Shown here: positions 55,652 through 64,000 of the stretch, one piece after another | How positions within the stretch are numbered: the first letter of the stretch is position 1 | How the letters are laid out: each line of letters begins with the position of its first letter | NCBI RefSeq assembly: GCF_016863515.1 | Contig: NZ_BOPA01000029.1 | Span: 1 to 64,000 of the forward strand | DNA: 64,000 bases | From: Micromonospora gifhornensis | GTDB lineage: Bacteria; Actinomycetota; Actinomycetes; Mycobacteriales; Micromonosporaceae | Direction: 5' to 3' | The notes under the pieces: generated by a model | What the model was told of the DNA's origin: nothing | Databases searched by the model: none | Seen by the model: only the letters and a program-made list of their open reading frames with translations | Made by a program: the position numbers and the translations under genes

Positions 55652-56779
55652 TCACGGCTGCGGTCCGTACCAGTCCAGGCAGACCACCACCGCGTCGTCG
55701 GTGAGATCGCCGGCGACGAACGCCCGCAGGTCGCCCAGCAGGGACCGGACCGCGTCCAGCGGGCTCATCGGCGCAGTACGGCGCAGCATCCGGTCCAACG
55801 CGCTCTCTCCGTAGCGGACGTCCTGCCCGGTCGCGTCGAGCACCCCGTCGCTGATCATGAAGAGGCGGTCGGCGGGCCGGAGTTGGATGTGCTGCTCGCG
55901 ATAGTGCGACCCCTCGAACATGCCGAGGGGAAACTGCGCCTCCAGCGGTTGCACGCTGACCTCGCCGTCGCGAAGCAGGACGAGCCGGGGCGAGCCCGCG
56001 TCGACGGCGGTGAGCAACCCGCTGTGCAGGTCGACCTCGAGCAGCAGCGTGGCGAGGTACTGCTCGCCCCGGTGCAGGGCGTAGATCGCCTGGTCGGCCA
56101 GCGCGGCCTGGTCGGCCAGGGAGATGCCGGCCCGGCGGGCGTTGCGCAGCGCGCAGGTGGCCAACGTGGTGAGCATCGACGCGGCGACGCCGGCACCCAT
56201 GCCGTTGATGGTGGCGGTCCACACCCGGTCACCGTCGTCGGACCAGTCGAAGCTGTCGCCACGTACCGCGTACGCCGGTTCCAGCTGCCCGGCCAGGCTG
56301 AAGGAGGGTCGGATCCGGCTGCGCCCCGGCAGCAGCTCCCACTGCATCTCGGCGGCGAGCGTGAGCCGCCGGGCCCGCCGGGCGGTGCGGTAGACGTCCG
56401 TTCCCGGGTCGACCGCGGTCAGTTCGTGGGCCAGGGCGGTGCCGATCTCGGCGAGGTCGGCCAGCAGGCTCTCGTCCGTGACCGGGTGCACCCGGAGCAC
56501 CCCGCGTCGCTCGCCGCGCATGCTCACCGGTAGGTAGGCCGTGCTGTCGACGTACACCGGGCTCTGGTGGTCGAAGCACCGCCAGGCCGGGTGTCCCGGT
56601 TCGCTCACCGCCTCCCCGGGGGTGAGCGGAAGCAGCGCGGCCAGCCGGTAGTCGACCTGGAGGAGTTCGACGTCCGCGATGCCGAACTCCTGGTCGAGCA
56701 GCCCTCTGATCCGGCTCAGCAGGAGGTCCGCCGGGGCGGTGGTGAGCACGGTGCGGGCTTGCTCGACCGGCTCACTCAT
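55652..56779 (-). CDS. SpoIIE-type PP2C phosphatase with altered metal site
   Basis: 375 aa. The N-terminal 130 residues form a sensor-like domain (ADLLLSRIRGLLDQEFGIADVELLQVDYRLAALLPL), and the phosphatase domain covers about 140-370. Family motifs are RGDSFDW, INGMGAGVAASM, VDAGSPRLVLLRDG, MISDGVLDA and the final DDAVVVC. The usual D(V/G)xGxG metal Asp is Asn192 here (NGMGAG), while the other two acidic residues remain. Activity may be lowered or depend on other metals. GGAGATACCC before the ATG sets the start. It is divergent from the MarR gene and may dephosphorylate an anti-sigma antagonist. Confidence 0.87.
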   Translation of the reverse strand: MSEPVEQARTVLTTAPADLLLSRIRGLLDQEFGIADVELLQVDYRLAALLPLTPGEAVSEPGHPAWRCFDHQSPVYVDSTAYLPVSMRGERRGVLRVHPVTDESLLADLAEIGTALAHELTAVDPGTDVYRTARRARRLTLAAEMQWELLPGRSRIRPSFSLAGQLEPAYAVRGDSFDWSDDGDRVWTATINGMGAGVAASMLTTLATCALRNARRAGISLADQAALADQAIYALHRGEQYLATLLLEVDLHSGLLTAVDAGSPRLVLLRDGEVSVQPLEAQFPLGMFEGSHYREQHIQLRPADRLFMISDGVLDATGQDVRYGESALDRMLRRTAPMSPLDAVRSLLGDLRAFVAGDLTDDAVVVCLDWYGPQP

Positions 56780-56839
56780 GGGTATCTCCTTGATCACAAG
56801 CGCATCGATCGACAGAATCGGAGTACGCTCAGGCGCACG

Positions 56840-57424
56840 ATGGCGGAACAGCATGGTTTTCCAGGACCCGAGATGAGTATGGCTGCCGAGGTGGATGTCG
56901 CGGCGGGTGCCCTGCTGACTGTCTGGGACGGTGCCCGGGAGCGCACAGCGAACCGGATCTCCACCGCCCAGCTCCGTGCCGTCATGCTGGTGGAACGGCA
57001 GGACGGAATCAACCTGCGCAGGCTGGCCGCCGGGCTCGATATGCTGCTCTCCTCGGCCAGTCGGCTCTGCGACCGGCTCGTCGCCGCCGGCATGCTGGAA
57101 CGTGAGCCCGGCCGGGCGGACCGGCGGGAGATCTCCCTGCACCTGACCGCCGAGGCCCGCAGCCTCCTCGCCGAGTTGCGCGAGGATCGTCGTCAGCACC
57201 TGGCGACGATCCTGGCCGACATGACACCGGAGGGCCGCGCGGCGCTGCTGCGTGGTCTGCGGGAGTTCGACGAGGCCGCCCGGGCCCGGGTCGTCCGGCC
57301 GGTGTCGCCGCTGGTGCCCCAGCCCGACGAACCGGACACCGGTCATCTGTCGGAGGTCCGCGACGTCGTCGACGCCCCGCTGAGCTGGTCGAACGGGGAG
57401 ACCGCGGTCTTCCGGACGGCCTGA
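56840..57424 (+). CDS. MarR-family transcriptional regulator
   Basis: 194 aa winged-helix regulator. The core is STAQLRAVMLVERQDGINLRRLAAGLDMLLSSASRLCDRLVAAGMLEREPGRADRREISLHLTAEARSLL, the standard MarR fold with recognition helix and the DxR wing. A helical tail of about 60 residues follows. It lies between two phosphatase genes: divergent from the one at 55652 (60 bp between starts) and convergent with the one at 57430 (5 bp between stops). It may regulate the divergent gene. The ATG at 56840 is used. Confidence 0.88.
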   Translation: MAEQHGFPGPEMSMAAEVDVAAGALLTVWDGARERTANRISTAQLRAVMLVERQDGINLRRLAAGLDMLLSSASRLCDRLVAAGMLEREPGRADRREISLHLTAEARSLLAELREDRRQHLATILADMTPEGRAALLRGLREFDEAARARVVRPVSPLVPQPDEPDTGHLSEVRDVVDAPLSWSNGETAVFRTA

Positions 57425-57429
57425 CCGGT

Positions 57430-59073
57430 TCAGCCGGACGGGGTCACCGCCAGCATCGCGACGTCGTCGTGCCGCTGCCCGGCGGACCACTCGTCGACCA
57501 GCCGCAACACCCGGTCGACGAGCGCGGCGGGAGGCAGGCCGGCCCCCGAGGAGAGCGCCTGACGGAGCCGTCGCTCGCCGAACATCTCCGCACCGTGTCG
57601 GCCGCCCCGAGCCTCGGTGACCCCGTCGGTGTGGGCGAACAGCACCGAACCGGGCGGCAGCCGCAGGTCGACCTCGGTGAACCGGGCGTCGGGCAGGGCG
57701 CCGACGGGCATCCCGCCCACCCGTACCGAGGTCACCGTGCCGTCGGCGTCGACCACCAGCGGGGCCGGATGCCCGCCGCCCGCGACCCGGATCCGTAGGC
57801 CGCCCTCGGGCTCGCGGCGCAGCGTACCGAGCAGCAGGGTGGTGAACTGGCCGCGCCGGGCCGCGTCGGACATGTCGAGCAGCGCCTGGTCGAGCAGCCG
57901 CAGCAGCGCCAGTGGCCGCTGTTCGACCAGGCGCAGCGTCTGCAACGACTGCCGTACCCGGCCGGTGAGCACGGCCGCGCCGACCCCCTTGCCGCAGACG
58001 TCGCCGAGGGCGAACAACGCGCCGCCGTCGGTGGGCAGGACGTCGTAGAAATCGCCACCGATACGCAGGCTGTCCCCGGCGGCACGGTAGCCCCCGGCGA
58101 CGTCCATCCCGACGATCCCGGGCAGCTCCGGCGGCAACAGGCTGTTCTGCAGCACCCGCGCCAGGTGGGCCTGTTCGTCGTACAACTCGGCCATGGTGAG
58201 GGCGGCACCGGCGCGGGCGGCGAACTCGCGGGCCAGGTCGACGTCCCGCGGGTCGAAGCCGCCCCGTCGGGCGTGCCGCAGCAGCACCAGCGCCCCGGCC
58301 GTCCGACCGGCCCCGGGCATCGGGCTGACCAGCAGGGTCGCGCCTGGTTCGACGTCGGCAGCAACGATCGGGTCCAGGTGGCCGGCCGACCACACCCGGG
58401 GTGGCGGGAAGCCGCCGTCGAGCGCTTCCTCGATCTCCGGCAGAGCGGTGGTGAGGCTCCAGTCGGCCGTTCCGGCCACCGGACCGGACTGGCGCTCGGT
58501 GTGCCGGACCCAGTGCGGCCGTTGCTCGGCGGGCACCGCCGGCAGGTGCACCACCAGGGCCAGGTCGGCCAGGTAGGGCACGGGCAGGGCGGCGGCGGCC
58601 CGCAGGGCCTGGTCACGGTGCAGTGCCAACCCGAGCCGGCGGCCCGCGTCGGCCAGGAAGGCGGTACGGCCGCGTTCGGTCAGCAGGGCCTCGCTGCGGG
58701 CCTGTTCCTCGGTGACGTCGCGGACGTACCAGACGGATCTGCCCCCGGCCAGGGCCCGCCGTACGCCGCGAAGCTGCCGGTGGTGGTGCTCGGCCTCGAA
58801 GCGGGTGTGCCCGGCGACGGTCGCCGCCGCCAGGGCCGGCACCGCGCAGCCGGCCAGGTCGGTGCCGGGGCGCAGTTCGGGGAGCAGCCGGGCGGCGGCC
58901 GCGTTGACCAGCTCGACCGACCCGTGGTCGTCGGTGGTCAGCACCGCGTCGGTGAGCCCGTCGAGGAGCTCACCGGCCAGATCGACGCGCGCAGCCACCG
59001 CTTGTCGGCCGGACCTGCCGGCCCCCTTGCTGCGTCCGGAGCCGGCGACCCGGCCCTCGCGGGTGCTGGTCAT
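57430..59073 (-). CDS. PAS-GAF SpoIIE-type PP2C phosphatase
   Basis: 547 aa signalling phosphatase. Residues about 30-130 are PAS-like (LLDGLTDAVLTTDDHGSVELVNAAAARLL), about 150-310 GAF-like (TLLVSPMPGAGRTAGALVLLRHARRGGFDPRDV), and 320-547 the PP2C domain. The domain has LLPPELPGI, RIGGDFYDV, LGDVCGKGVGAAVLTG, HTDGVTEARGG and the last DDVAMLAV: all acidic metal ligands are canonical. It probably controls an anti-anti-sigma factor under an unknown input. It is convergent with the MarR gene. Complete and of normal length. Confidence 0.9.
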   Translation of the reverse strand: MTSTREGRVAGSGRSKGAGRSGRQAVAARVDLAGELLDGLTDAVLTTDDHGSVELVNAAAARLLPELRPGTDLAGCAVPALAAATVAGHTRFEAEHHHRQLRGVRRALAGGRSVWYVRDVTEEQARSEALLTERGRTAFLADAGRRLGLALHRDQALRAAAALPVPYLADLALVVHLPAVPAEQRPHWVRHTERQSGPVAGTADWSLTTALPEIEEALDGGFPPPRVWSAGHLDPIVAADVEPGATLLVSPMPGAGRTAGALVLLRHARRGGFDPRDVDLAREFAARAGAALTMAELYDEQAHLARVLQNSLLPPELPGIVGMDVAGGYRAAGDSLRIGGDFYDVLPTDGGALFALGDVCGKGVGAAVLTGRVRQSLQTLRLVEQRPLALLRLLDQALLDMSDAARRGQFTTLLLGTLRREPEGGLRIRVAGGGHPAPLVVDADGTVTSVRVGGMPVGALPDARFTEVDLRLPPGSVLFAHTDGVTEARGGRHGAEMFGERRLRQALSSGAGLPPAALVDRVLRLVDEWSAGQRHDDVAMLAVTPSG

Positions 59074-59217
59074 CGATGCTCGCCGCGCGTCCTGCGCTGT
59101 CGAGAGGTGCGCATGCCGGTGGTGTCGCTCCTGCGGTCACGGTGATTGTTGTTGTGGAGCAAGGGTACCGAGTACCCCCGACACACCGACATGCCGAGAT
59201 GCGCGACGCGCTGCCCG

Positions 59218-60477
59218 CTACAGCCGGGCCAACCAGGCGACGGGTCGGGCGATGATCCGGCGTACCACCGATCCGGCCGCGCCGACGGCGGCGGCGGTCG
59301 CCCCGAGGACCGCCGGACGGACGGTCACCGGCGACCAGGCCGCGGTCAGCACCCGACGCTCGATCTCCGCGAGCATCGGTGGCCGCAGCCAGGGTGCCAG
59401 TGGCGCGTAGCCGCCGCCGAGCACCACCGTGTCGAGATCCAGCAGGTTGATCACGCTGGACACGGTCACCCCGAGCGCCACGCCGGCCTCGTGCAGGGCG
59501 TGCAGCACTGTCGCGTCGCCGGCCCCGGCAAGCTCGGCCAACCGGTTCGGCGCGGTGTCGGCGGGCAGATCCGCCCCGGCCAGGCCGGCCGCGGCGAGGA
59601 TCGACTCCTGTCCGGCGTAGCGCTCCAGGCAGCCCCGACCGCCGCACCGGCAGGGCGGGCCGTCCGGTCGTACCGGGATGTGGCCGATCTCCCCGCTCCA
59701 GCCTCGGGCGCCTCGGTACAGGGCGTTGTCGAGCACGATGCCGGCACCGATGCCGACCTCGCCGGAGATGTGCAGGAAGCTGCCCGGACCGGCACCCGCG
59801 TGCAACTCGCTCAGCGCGGCCAGGTTGGCCTCGTTGTCCACCACCAGCGCCGGCACGCCATCGATCACCTCGGTCAGCGGTGGATGTTCGGCCAGCAGCT
59901 CGGGGACCGGCACGTCGCGCCAGCCGAGGTTCGGTGCGAGCCGGACCAGACCGACGTCGTCGACCAGGCCGGGCACCCCCAGGGCGGCGCCGGCCAGGAT
60001 GAGGCCCTGTGCGTCGGCGGCGGCGCGGGCCTCGGCGGCCAGCCGCACCAGCCGGCCCAGCGCGTCGGCGGGGGAGACCGGCCGCAGGTCGGCACGGTGC
60101 ACGCAGTGGTGCCGGACCTCACCGGCGAGATCGACGACGCAGGCGGCCAGGTAGTCGACGTTGACCTCCAGGCCCAGCCCGGCCGGGCCGTCACCGGCGA
60201 GCACCAGACCACGGGCCGGTCGGCCGGCACCGGAGCGCGGCTGCGGCTCCGCCTCGGTGACCAGCCGTCCGGCGACGAGGTCTTCCACCACGGCGGAGAC
60301 CGTGGCCCGGGTCAGGCCGGTCTCGGCCGCCAGCGCGGCCCGTGAGGGGGGTCGGGGGGCGGCGGCGATCCGGCCGAGCACGAGGGCGAGGTTCAGTTCG
60401 CGGAGGCTGCCCTGGCGCACCGCGCCGGCCGGGGCTGCGGTTGGGATCACCTCTTGACACTGCCACATCACCGCCAT
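59218..60477 (-). CDS. ROK-family transcriptional repressor, probable XylR
   Basis: 419 aa. A winged helix (SRAALAAETGLTRATVSAVVEDLVAGRLV) at residues about 40-75 is followed by a ROK sugar-kinase-like domain. The kinase-like domain has GLEVNVDYLAACVVDLAG, VDNEANLAALSELHAGAG, SGEVGIGAGIVLDN, GEIGHIPV and the zinc motif CRCGGRGCLERYAG. It is divergent from xylA with an inverted repeat in the 49-bp gap, so it most likely represses xylAB and is relieved by xylose. The start is uncertain: ATG at 60477 or 60468, or GTG at 60450. Confidence 0.88.
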   Translation of the reverse strand: MAVMWQCQEVIPTAAPAGAVRQGSLRELNLALVLGRIAAAPRPPSRAALAAETGLTRATVSAVVEDLVAGRLVTEAEPQPRSGAGRPARGLVLAGDGPAGLGLEVNVDYLAACVVDLAGEVRHHCVHRADLRPVSPADALGRLVRLAAEARAAADAQGLILAGAALGVPGLVDDVGLVRLAPNLGWRDVPVPELLAEHPPLTEVIDGVPALVVDNEANLAALSELHAGAGPGSFLHISGEVGIGAGIVLDNALYRGARGWSGEIGHIPVRPDGPPCRCGGRGCLERYAGQESILAAAGLAGADLPADTAPNRLAELAGAGDATVLHALHEAGVALGVTVSSVINLLDLDTVVLGGGYAPLAPWLRPPMLAEIERRVLTAAWSPVTVRPAVLGATAAAVGAAGSVVRRIIARPVAWLARL

Positions 60478-60498
60478 TTAATTCAACCACTGAACAAA
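60478..60498. promoter_or_regulatory. operator between the ROK gene and xylA
   Basis: TTAATTCA (60478-60485) and TGAACAAA (60491-60498) match as inverted repeats at six of eight positions around a 5-bp spacer. They lie in the short divergent gap, AT-rich against the background. Likely XylR-type binding site covering both promoters. Confidence 0.6.
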
Positions 60499-60526
60499 TA
60501 GCGGACGACATCACCGGAGGTCTGCC

Positions 60527-61714
60527 ATGGCACCCCGTCCCACCCCCGCCGACAAGTTCTCCTTCGGGCTCTGGACGGTCGGCTGGCAGGGTCGAGACCC
60601 GTTCGGCCACGCCACCCGTACCGCCATCGACCCGGTGGAGTCGGTGCACCGACTCGCCGAACTGGGCGCGTACGGGGTGACCTTCCACGACGACGACCTC
60701 ATCCCCTTCGGGTCGGACGCCGCCACCCGTGACGCGCAGATCGCCCGGTTCCGCAAGGCGCTCGACGAGACCGGCCTGGTGGTGCCGATGGTCACCACCG
60801 ACCTGTTCCAGCAGCCCGTCTTCAAGGACGGCGGCTTCACCAGCAACGACCGTGACGTGCGGCGCTTCGCGCTGCGCAAGGTGCTGCGCAACGTCGACCT
60901 CGCCGCCGAGCTGGGTGCCAAGACGTTCGTCATGTGGGGTGGCCGGGAAGGCGCCGAGTACGACGTCGCCAAGGACGTCCAGGCGGCGCTGGAGCGCTAC
61001 CGGGAGGCCGTCGACCTGCTCTGCCAGTACGTCATCGACCGCGGCTACGACCTGCGGTTCGCGCTGGAGCCCAAGCCGAACGAGCCGCGCGGCGACATCC
61101 TGCTGCCCACCGTCGGGCACGCCCTGGCGTTCATCTCCACCCTCGCCCACCCGGAGCGGGTCGGCCTGAACCCGGAGGTCGGCCACGAGCAGATGGCCGG
61201 GCTCAACTTCGCCCACGGCATCGCCCAGGCGCTCTGGCAGGGCAAGCTGTTCCACATCGACCTCAACGGCCAGCGCGGCGTCAAGTACGACCAGGACCTG
61301 GTCTTCGGCCACGGTGACCTGCTCAACTCCTTCGCCCTGGTCGACCTGCTGGAGCACGGCGGCCCGGCCGGCGCGCCGGCCTACGAGGGGCCGCGGCACT
61401 TCGACTACAAGCCCTCCCGCACCGAGGACCTCGACGGCGTGTGGGCCTCCGCTGAGGCGAACATGCGCACCTACCTGCTGCTCAAGGAGCGGGCCGCGGC
61501 GTTCCGGGCCGACCCGGAGGTGGCCGAGGCGCTCGCTGCCAGCAAGGTCGCCGAGCTGGGCGTGCCGACGCTGGGCGAGGGCGAGGGGTACGCCGAACTG
61601 CTCGCCGACACCAGCGCGTTCGAGGAGTTCGACGTCGACGCCGTCGCCGCCCGTGGCTTCGGCTTCGTCCGGCTCAACCAGCTCGCCGTCGAGCACCTGC
61701 TCGGCGCACGCTGA
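60527..61714 (+). CDS. xylA: xylose isomerase
   Basis: Converts D-xylose to D-xylulose (and glucose to fructose) in the cytosol with Mg or Mn. 395 aa, the actinomycete class I size. Conserved features are FGLWTVGWQGRDPFG, VTFHDDDLIPFG with the active His, FVMWGGREGAEYD, FALEPKPNEPRGD with the metal Glu, GLNPEVGHEQMAG and HIDLNGQRG. GGAGG before the ATG sets the start. It is followed by xylB within 10 bp, so the two form an operon under the ROK repressor. Confidence 0.96.
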   Translation: MAPRPTPADKFSFGLWTVGWQGRDPFGHATRTAIDPVESVHRLAELGAYGVTFHDDDLIPFGSDAATRDAQIARFRKALDETGLVVPMVTTDLFQQPVFKDGGFTSNDRDVRRFALRKVLRNVDLAAELGAKTFVMWGGREGAEYDVAKDVQAALERYREAVDLLCQYVIDRGYDLRFALEPKPNEPRGDILLPTVGHALAFISTLAHPERVGLNPEVGHEQMAGLNFAHGIAQALWQGKLFHIDLNGQRGVKYDQDLVFGHGDLLNSFALVDLLEHGGPAGAPAYEGPRHFDYKPSRTEDLDGVWASAEANMRTYLLLKERAAAFRADPEVAEALAASKVAELGVPTLGEGEGYAELLADTSAFEEFDVDAVAARGFGFVRLNQLAVEHLLGAR

Positions 61715-61724
61715 GGCGGACGGC

Positions 61725-63152
61725 ATGCCGCTCGTCGCGGGGGTGGACTCCTCCACCCAGTCCTGCAAGGTGGTCGTCCGGGATGCGGAGACCGGCACCC
61801 TGGTACGCCAGGGCCGGGCACCGCACCCCGATGGCACCGAGGTCGACCCGGAGGCCTGGTGGTCGGCCCTCCAGACGGCGATCGAGGCCGCCGGCGGACT
61901 GGCCGACGTCGCCGCGGTCTCCGTCGCCGGTCAGCAGCACGGCATGGTCTGCCTGGACGACGCCGGGCAGGTGATCCGGCCGGCCCTGCTGTGGAACGAC
62001 ACCCGCTCGGCCGACGCCGCCGCCGAACTGGTGGCGGAGGCCGGCGGTGGGCGCTTCTGGGCCGACGCCGTGGGCAGCGTGCCGGTGGCCAGCTTCACCG
62101 TCACCAAGCTGCGCTGGTTGGCCCGACACGAGCCGGCCAACGCCGAGCGGGTGGCTGCCGTCTGCCTGCCCCACGACTGGCTGACCTGGCGGCTGGCCGG
62201 TGCACCCGGGCTGGACGCGTTGCGTACCGACCGCAGCGACGCCAGCGGCACCGGCTACTGGTCGCCGGCCACCGGGGAGTACCGTCCCGACCTGCTGGAA
62301 CGCGCACTCGGCCGGGTGGTACGGGTACCCACCGTGCTCGGCCCGGCCGAGTCCGCCGGTCACCTCGACCCGGCAGCCGTGCCCGGTGCCGCGCCGGCGC
62401 TGCTCGCTCCCGGTGCCGGCGACAACGCCGCTGCCGGCTTCGGGGTGGGTGCCGGTTCCGGTGACGTGCTGGTCTCGATCGGTACGTCCGGCACCGTCTT
62501 CAGCATCGCGGAGACCCCGGCCGCCGACGCCGGCGGCACCGTCGCCGGGTTCGCCGACGTGACCGGCCGGTTCCTGCCGCTGGTCGCCACGCTCAACGCG
62601 GCCCGGGTGCTGGACGCCGCCGCCGGGATGCTCCGGGTCGGGCTGGACGAGTTGGCCGACCTCGCGCTGTCCGCCCCGCCCGGGGCGGACGGGCTGGTGC
62701 TGGTGCCGTACCTGGAGGGTGAGCGCACCCCGAACCGGCCGCTGGCCACCGGGGCGGTGCACGGATTGACCCTGCGGACCTCGACCCCGGCGCACCTGGC
62801 GCGGGCGGCCGTGGAGGGCATGCTCTGCGCGCTCGCCGACGGTCTCGACGCGCTGGCCGCCCAGGGCGCGCAGCCCCGCCGGGTGCTCCTGGTCGGTGGC
62901 GGGGCCCGCTCCGCCGCCGTACGACGCATCGCCGCGCAGGTCTTCGGCTGCCCGGTGGTCGTCCCGCCGCCCGGCGAGTACGTCGCCGACGGCGCCGCCC
63001 GCCAGGCCGCCTGGTTGGCGCTCGGCACGGCGGAGGCGCCCTCCTGGACGCCTGCCGGCACCCGGGAGTACGCCGCCGAACCGGTCCCGGCCATCCGGGA
63101 GCGTTACGCGCTGGCCCGCGATCACCACCTGGACCGCCTGGCCCAGGGGTGA
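61725..63152 (+). CDS. xylB: xylulokinase
   Basis: Phosphorylates D-xylulose to xylulose-5-phosphate for the pentose phosphate pathway. 475 aa FGGY kinase: phosphate loop VAGVDSSTQSCKVVV, the catalytic region VSVAGQQHGMVCLDD, WNDTRS, PHDWLTWRL, and the ATP domain GAGDNAAAGFGVGA, VSIGTSGTVFS and LLVGGGARSAAVRRI. Complete. The ATG at 61725 is 11 bases after the xylA stop. A strong terminator follows, so the MFS gene has its own promoter or depends on read-through. Confidence 0.95.
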   Translation: MPLVAGVDSSTQSCKVVVRDAETGTLVRQGRAPHPDGTEVDPEAWWSALQTAIEAAGGLADVAAVSVAGQQHGMVCLDDAGQVIRPALLWNDTRSADAAAELVAEAGGGRFWADAVGSVPVASFTVTKLRWLARHEPANAERVAAVCLPHDWLTWRLAGAPGLDALRTDRSDASGTGYWSPATGEYRPDLLERALGRVVRVPTVLGPAESAGHLDPAAVPGAAPALLAPGAGDNAAAGFGVGAGSGDVLVSIGTSGTVFSIAETPAADAGGTVAGFADVTGRFLPLVATLNAARVLDAAAGMLRVGLDELADLALSAPPGADGLVLVPYLEGERTPNRPLATGAVHGLTLRTSTPAHLARAAVEGMLCALADGLDALAAQGAQPRRVLLVGGGARSAAVRRIAAQVFGCPVVVPPPGEYVADGAARQAAWLALGTAEAPSWTPAGTREYAAEPVPAIRERYALARDHHLDRLAQG

Positions 63153-63163
63153 TCCACCCCTTG

Positions 63164-63214
63164 ATCCCCGGATCGAGTGGCTTCCACGGGGGTGGAGCCA
63201 CTCGGTCCGGGGAT
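63164..63214 (+). terminator. terminator of the xylAB operon
   Basis: Arms 63164-63187 and 63192-63214 pair with one mismatch and one bulge around a four-G loop. TTTCGTT follows. A strong intrinsic terminator 12 nt past the xylB stop. Confidence 0.85.
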
Positions 63215-63278
63215 TTCGTTGCGCACGATGGGGTGGGCCGGTGATCGGTCCGTCGTCGCGTCCTGGTTGGCTGCCCGC

Positions 63279-64000
63279 ATGACGTCGACCACGGGCCGGG
63301 CCCCACGGGTGTGGGGTGGTGGCGCGGCGCACCGCCTCTACAGCGTCGTCGTGTTCGTGCTGCTCGCCTCGCTGGACAACGTGGCGATCGGGCTGGTGCC
63401 ACCGCTGTACGGCGCGATCGCGGAGTCGTTCGCGGTGCCGCAGCGCCTGCTCGGCCTGGTCACCGCGGTCAGCTTCCTGGTCAGCGCGGTCGCGGCGGTC
63501 GGCTGGGCCTATTTCGGCGACCGCACCAACCGCAAACCGCTGCTGATGATCGGCACCCTGATCTGGGCCGTCGGGACCGGTGGCAGTGCTCTGGCCGGGA
63601 GCTATCCGACCTTTCTGGCCGCGCAACTGCTCGCCGCGGTGGGGCTGGGCGCGGTCGGCTCGGTCGGCTTCTCGGTGGTCACCGACCTGATCTCGCCGCG
63701 TCGGCGGGGCCTGGTGATGAGCTTCTGGGGGTTGTCCCAGGGCGCTGGCACGCTGGCCGGCACCCTCGTCGGTGGGCTGCTCGGTGCGGTCGACTGGCGT
63801 CGCCCGTTCCTGCTGCTCGCCGTCGTCGGCCTGGTCGCCACGGCGGCCTACCTGCTCACGTACGACATCCGGCGCGGCCAGAGCGAACCGGAACTGGCCG
63901 ACGCGTTGGCTGGCGGCGCGGACTACGACTACCGGATCAGCCGCCGTGACCTGCCCGTCATTCTCGGCCGCCGGACCAACCGCTGGCTCATCCTCCAGGG
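63279..64000 (+). CDS. MFS transporter, 5' part
   Basis: The first 240 residues of a major facilitator protein, cut by the window end. Six hydrophobic segments are visible: SVVVFVLLASLDNVAIGLV, VTAVSFLVSAVAAVGW, LLMIGTLIWAVGTGGSALAG, FLAAQLLAAVGLGAVGSVGFSV, SFWGLSQGAGTLAGTLVGGLLGAV and PFLLLAVVGLVATAAYLL. The inter-helix motif GDRTNRKP lies between TM2 and TM3. A cytoplasmic loop begins with YDIRRGQSEPELADALAGG. It may carry xylose or another sugar, given its place after xylAB, but a drug or spinster-like exporter is equally possible. Confidence 0.88.
   Translation, partial: MTSTTGRAPRVWGGGAAHRLYSVVVFVLLASLDNVAIGLVPPLYGAIAESFAVPQRLLGLVTAVSFLVSAVAAVGWAYFGDRTNRKPLLMIGTLIWAVGTGGSALAGSYPTFLAAQLLAAVGLGAVGSVGFSVVTDLISPRRRGLVMSFWGLSQGAGTLAGTLVGGLLGAVDWRRPFLLLAVVGLVATAAYLLTYDIRRGQSEPELADALAGGADYDYRISRRDLPVILGRRTNRWLILQ

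Overview
The window is very GC-rich, densely packed actinomycete chromosome. It most likely comes from Micromonospora or a close relative in the Micromonosporaceae. The grounds are NucS, a Scy/FilP pair, an XRE regulator with a DUF397 partner, a CvnABCD conservon, two SpoIIE-type phosphatases, a class F sortase and short GC-rich intergenic repeats of a kind I associate with this family. I found no rRNA, tRNA, phage, IS element or CRISPR array. The region reads as core chromosome with a few repeat-driven oddities.

Layout. 1-2.6 kb: a frameshifted gene tail, a small membrane protein, a hydrolase operon and a divergent regulator with a palindromic operator. 2.6-6 kb: VOC protein, PduO-type cobalamin adenosyltransferase, MurA (Asp in place of the usual Cys) and 3-hydroxybutyryl-CoA dehydrogenase. 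6-10 kb: a DrrAB-like ABC exporter, a DUF1540 protein, a polysaccharide deacetylase and a DUF4126 protein. 10-20 kb: NucS, aldehyde dehydrogenase, FHA protein, two hydrolases, a tandem hydroxyacyl-CoA dehydrogenase, an AI-2E-family transporter and an XRE/DUF397 pair. 20-24 kb: coiled-coil polarity proteins (Scy, FilP). 24-29.4 kb: methylmalonyl-CoA epimerase, thiolase, MeaB, an Asp23-like protein and a B12-dependent mutase whose diagnostic residues are those of isobutyryl-CoA mutase. 29.5-40 kb: a thioredoxin-like TPR protein, an arginase-family protein with an 18-bp repeat expansion, a lipoprotein transpeptidase and the 180-kDa NAD-glutamate dehydrogenase. 40-46.4 kb: class F sortase with a Trp-rich repeat surface protein, GH6 cellulase behind a CebR-type box, and three conserved unknowns. 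46.7-51 kb: the CvnABCD conservon. 51-60 kb: beta-propeller lactonase, solute-binding/VWA fusion, sugar-phosphate transferase, two PP2C phosphatases and a MarR regulator. 59.2-64 kb: ROK repressor, xylA, xylB and the start of an MFS transporter.

How parts fit together. PduO can supply adenosylcobalamin, MeaB guards the B12 mutase, and the epimerase, thiolase and two hydroxyacyl-CoA dehydrogenases handle linked acyl-CoA esters. By eye, the promoters of all four acyl-CoA transcription units share one 17-bp motif (CCTTANCGNYYGTTMRG-like). This implies a common regulator that lies outside the window, and I regard it as the most useful new observation. Other notable items are a 52-bp intergenic element in four copies, tandem repeat-encoded micro-ORFs chained by 4-nt overlaps to the arginase-family gene, and a sortase/surface-protein pair without an LPxTG signal. 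All coordinates and alignments were made by eye, and no database search was run.
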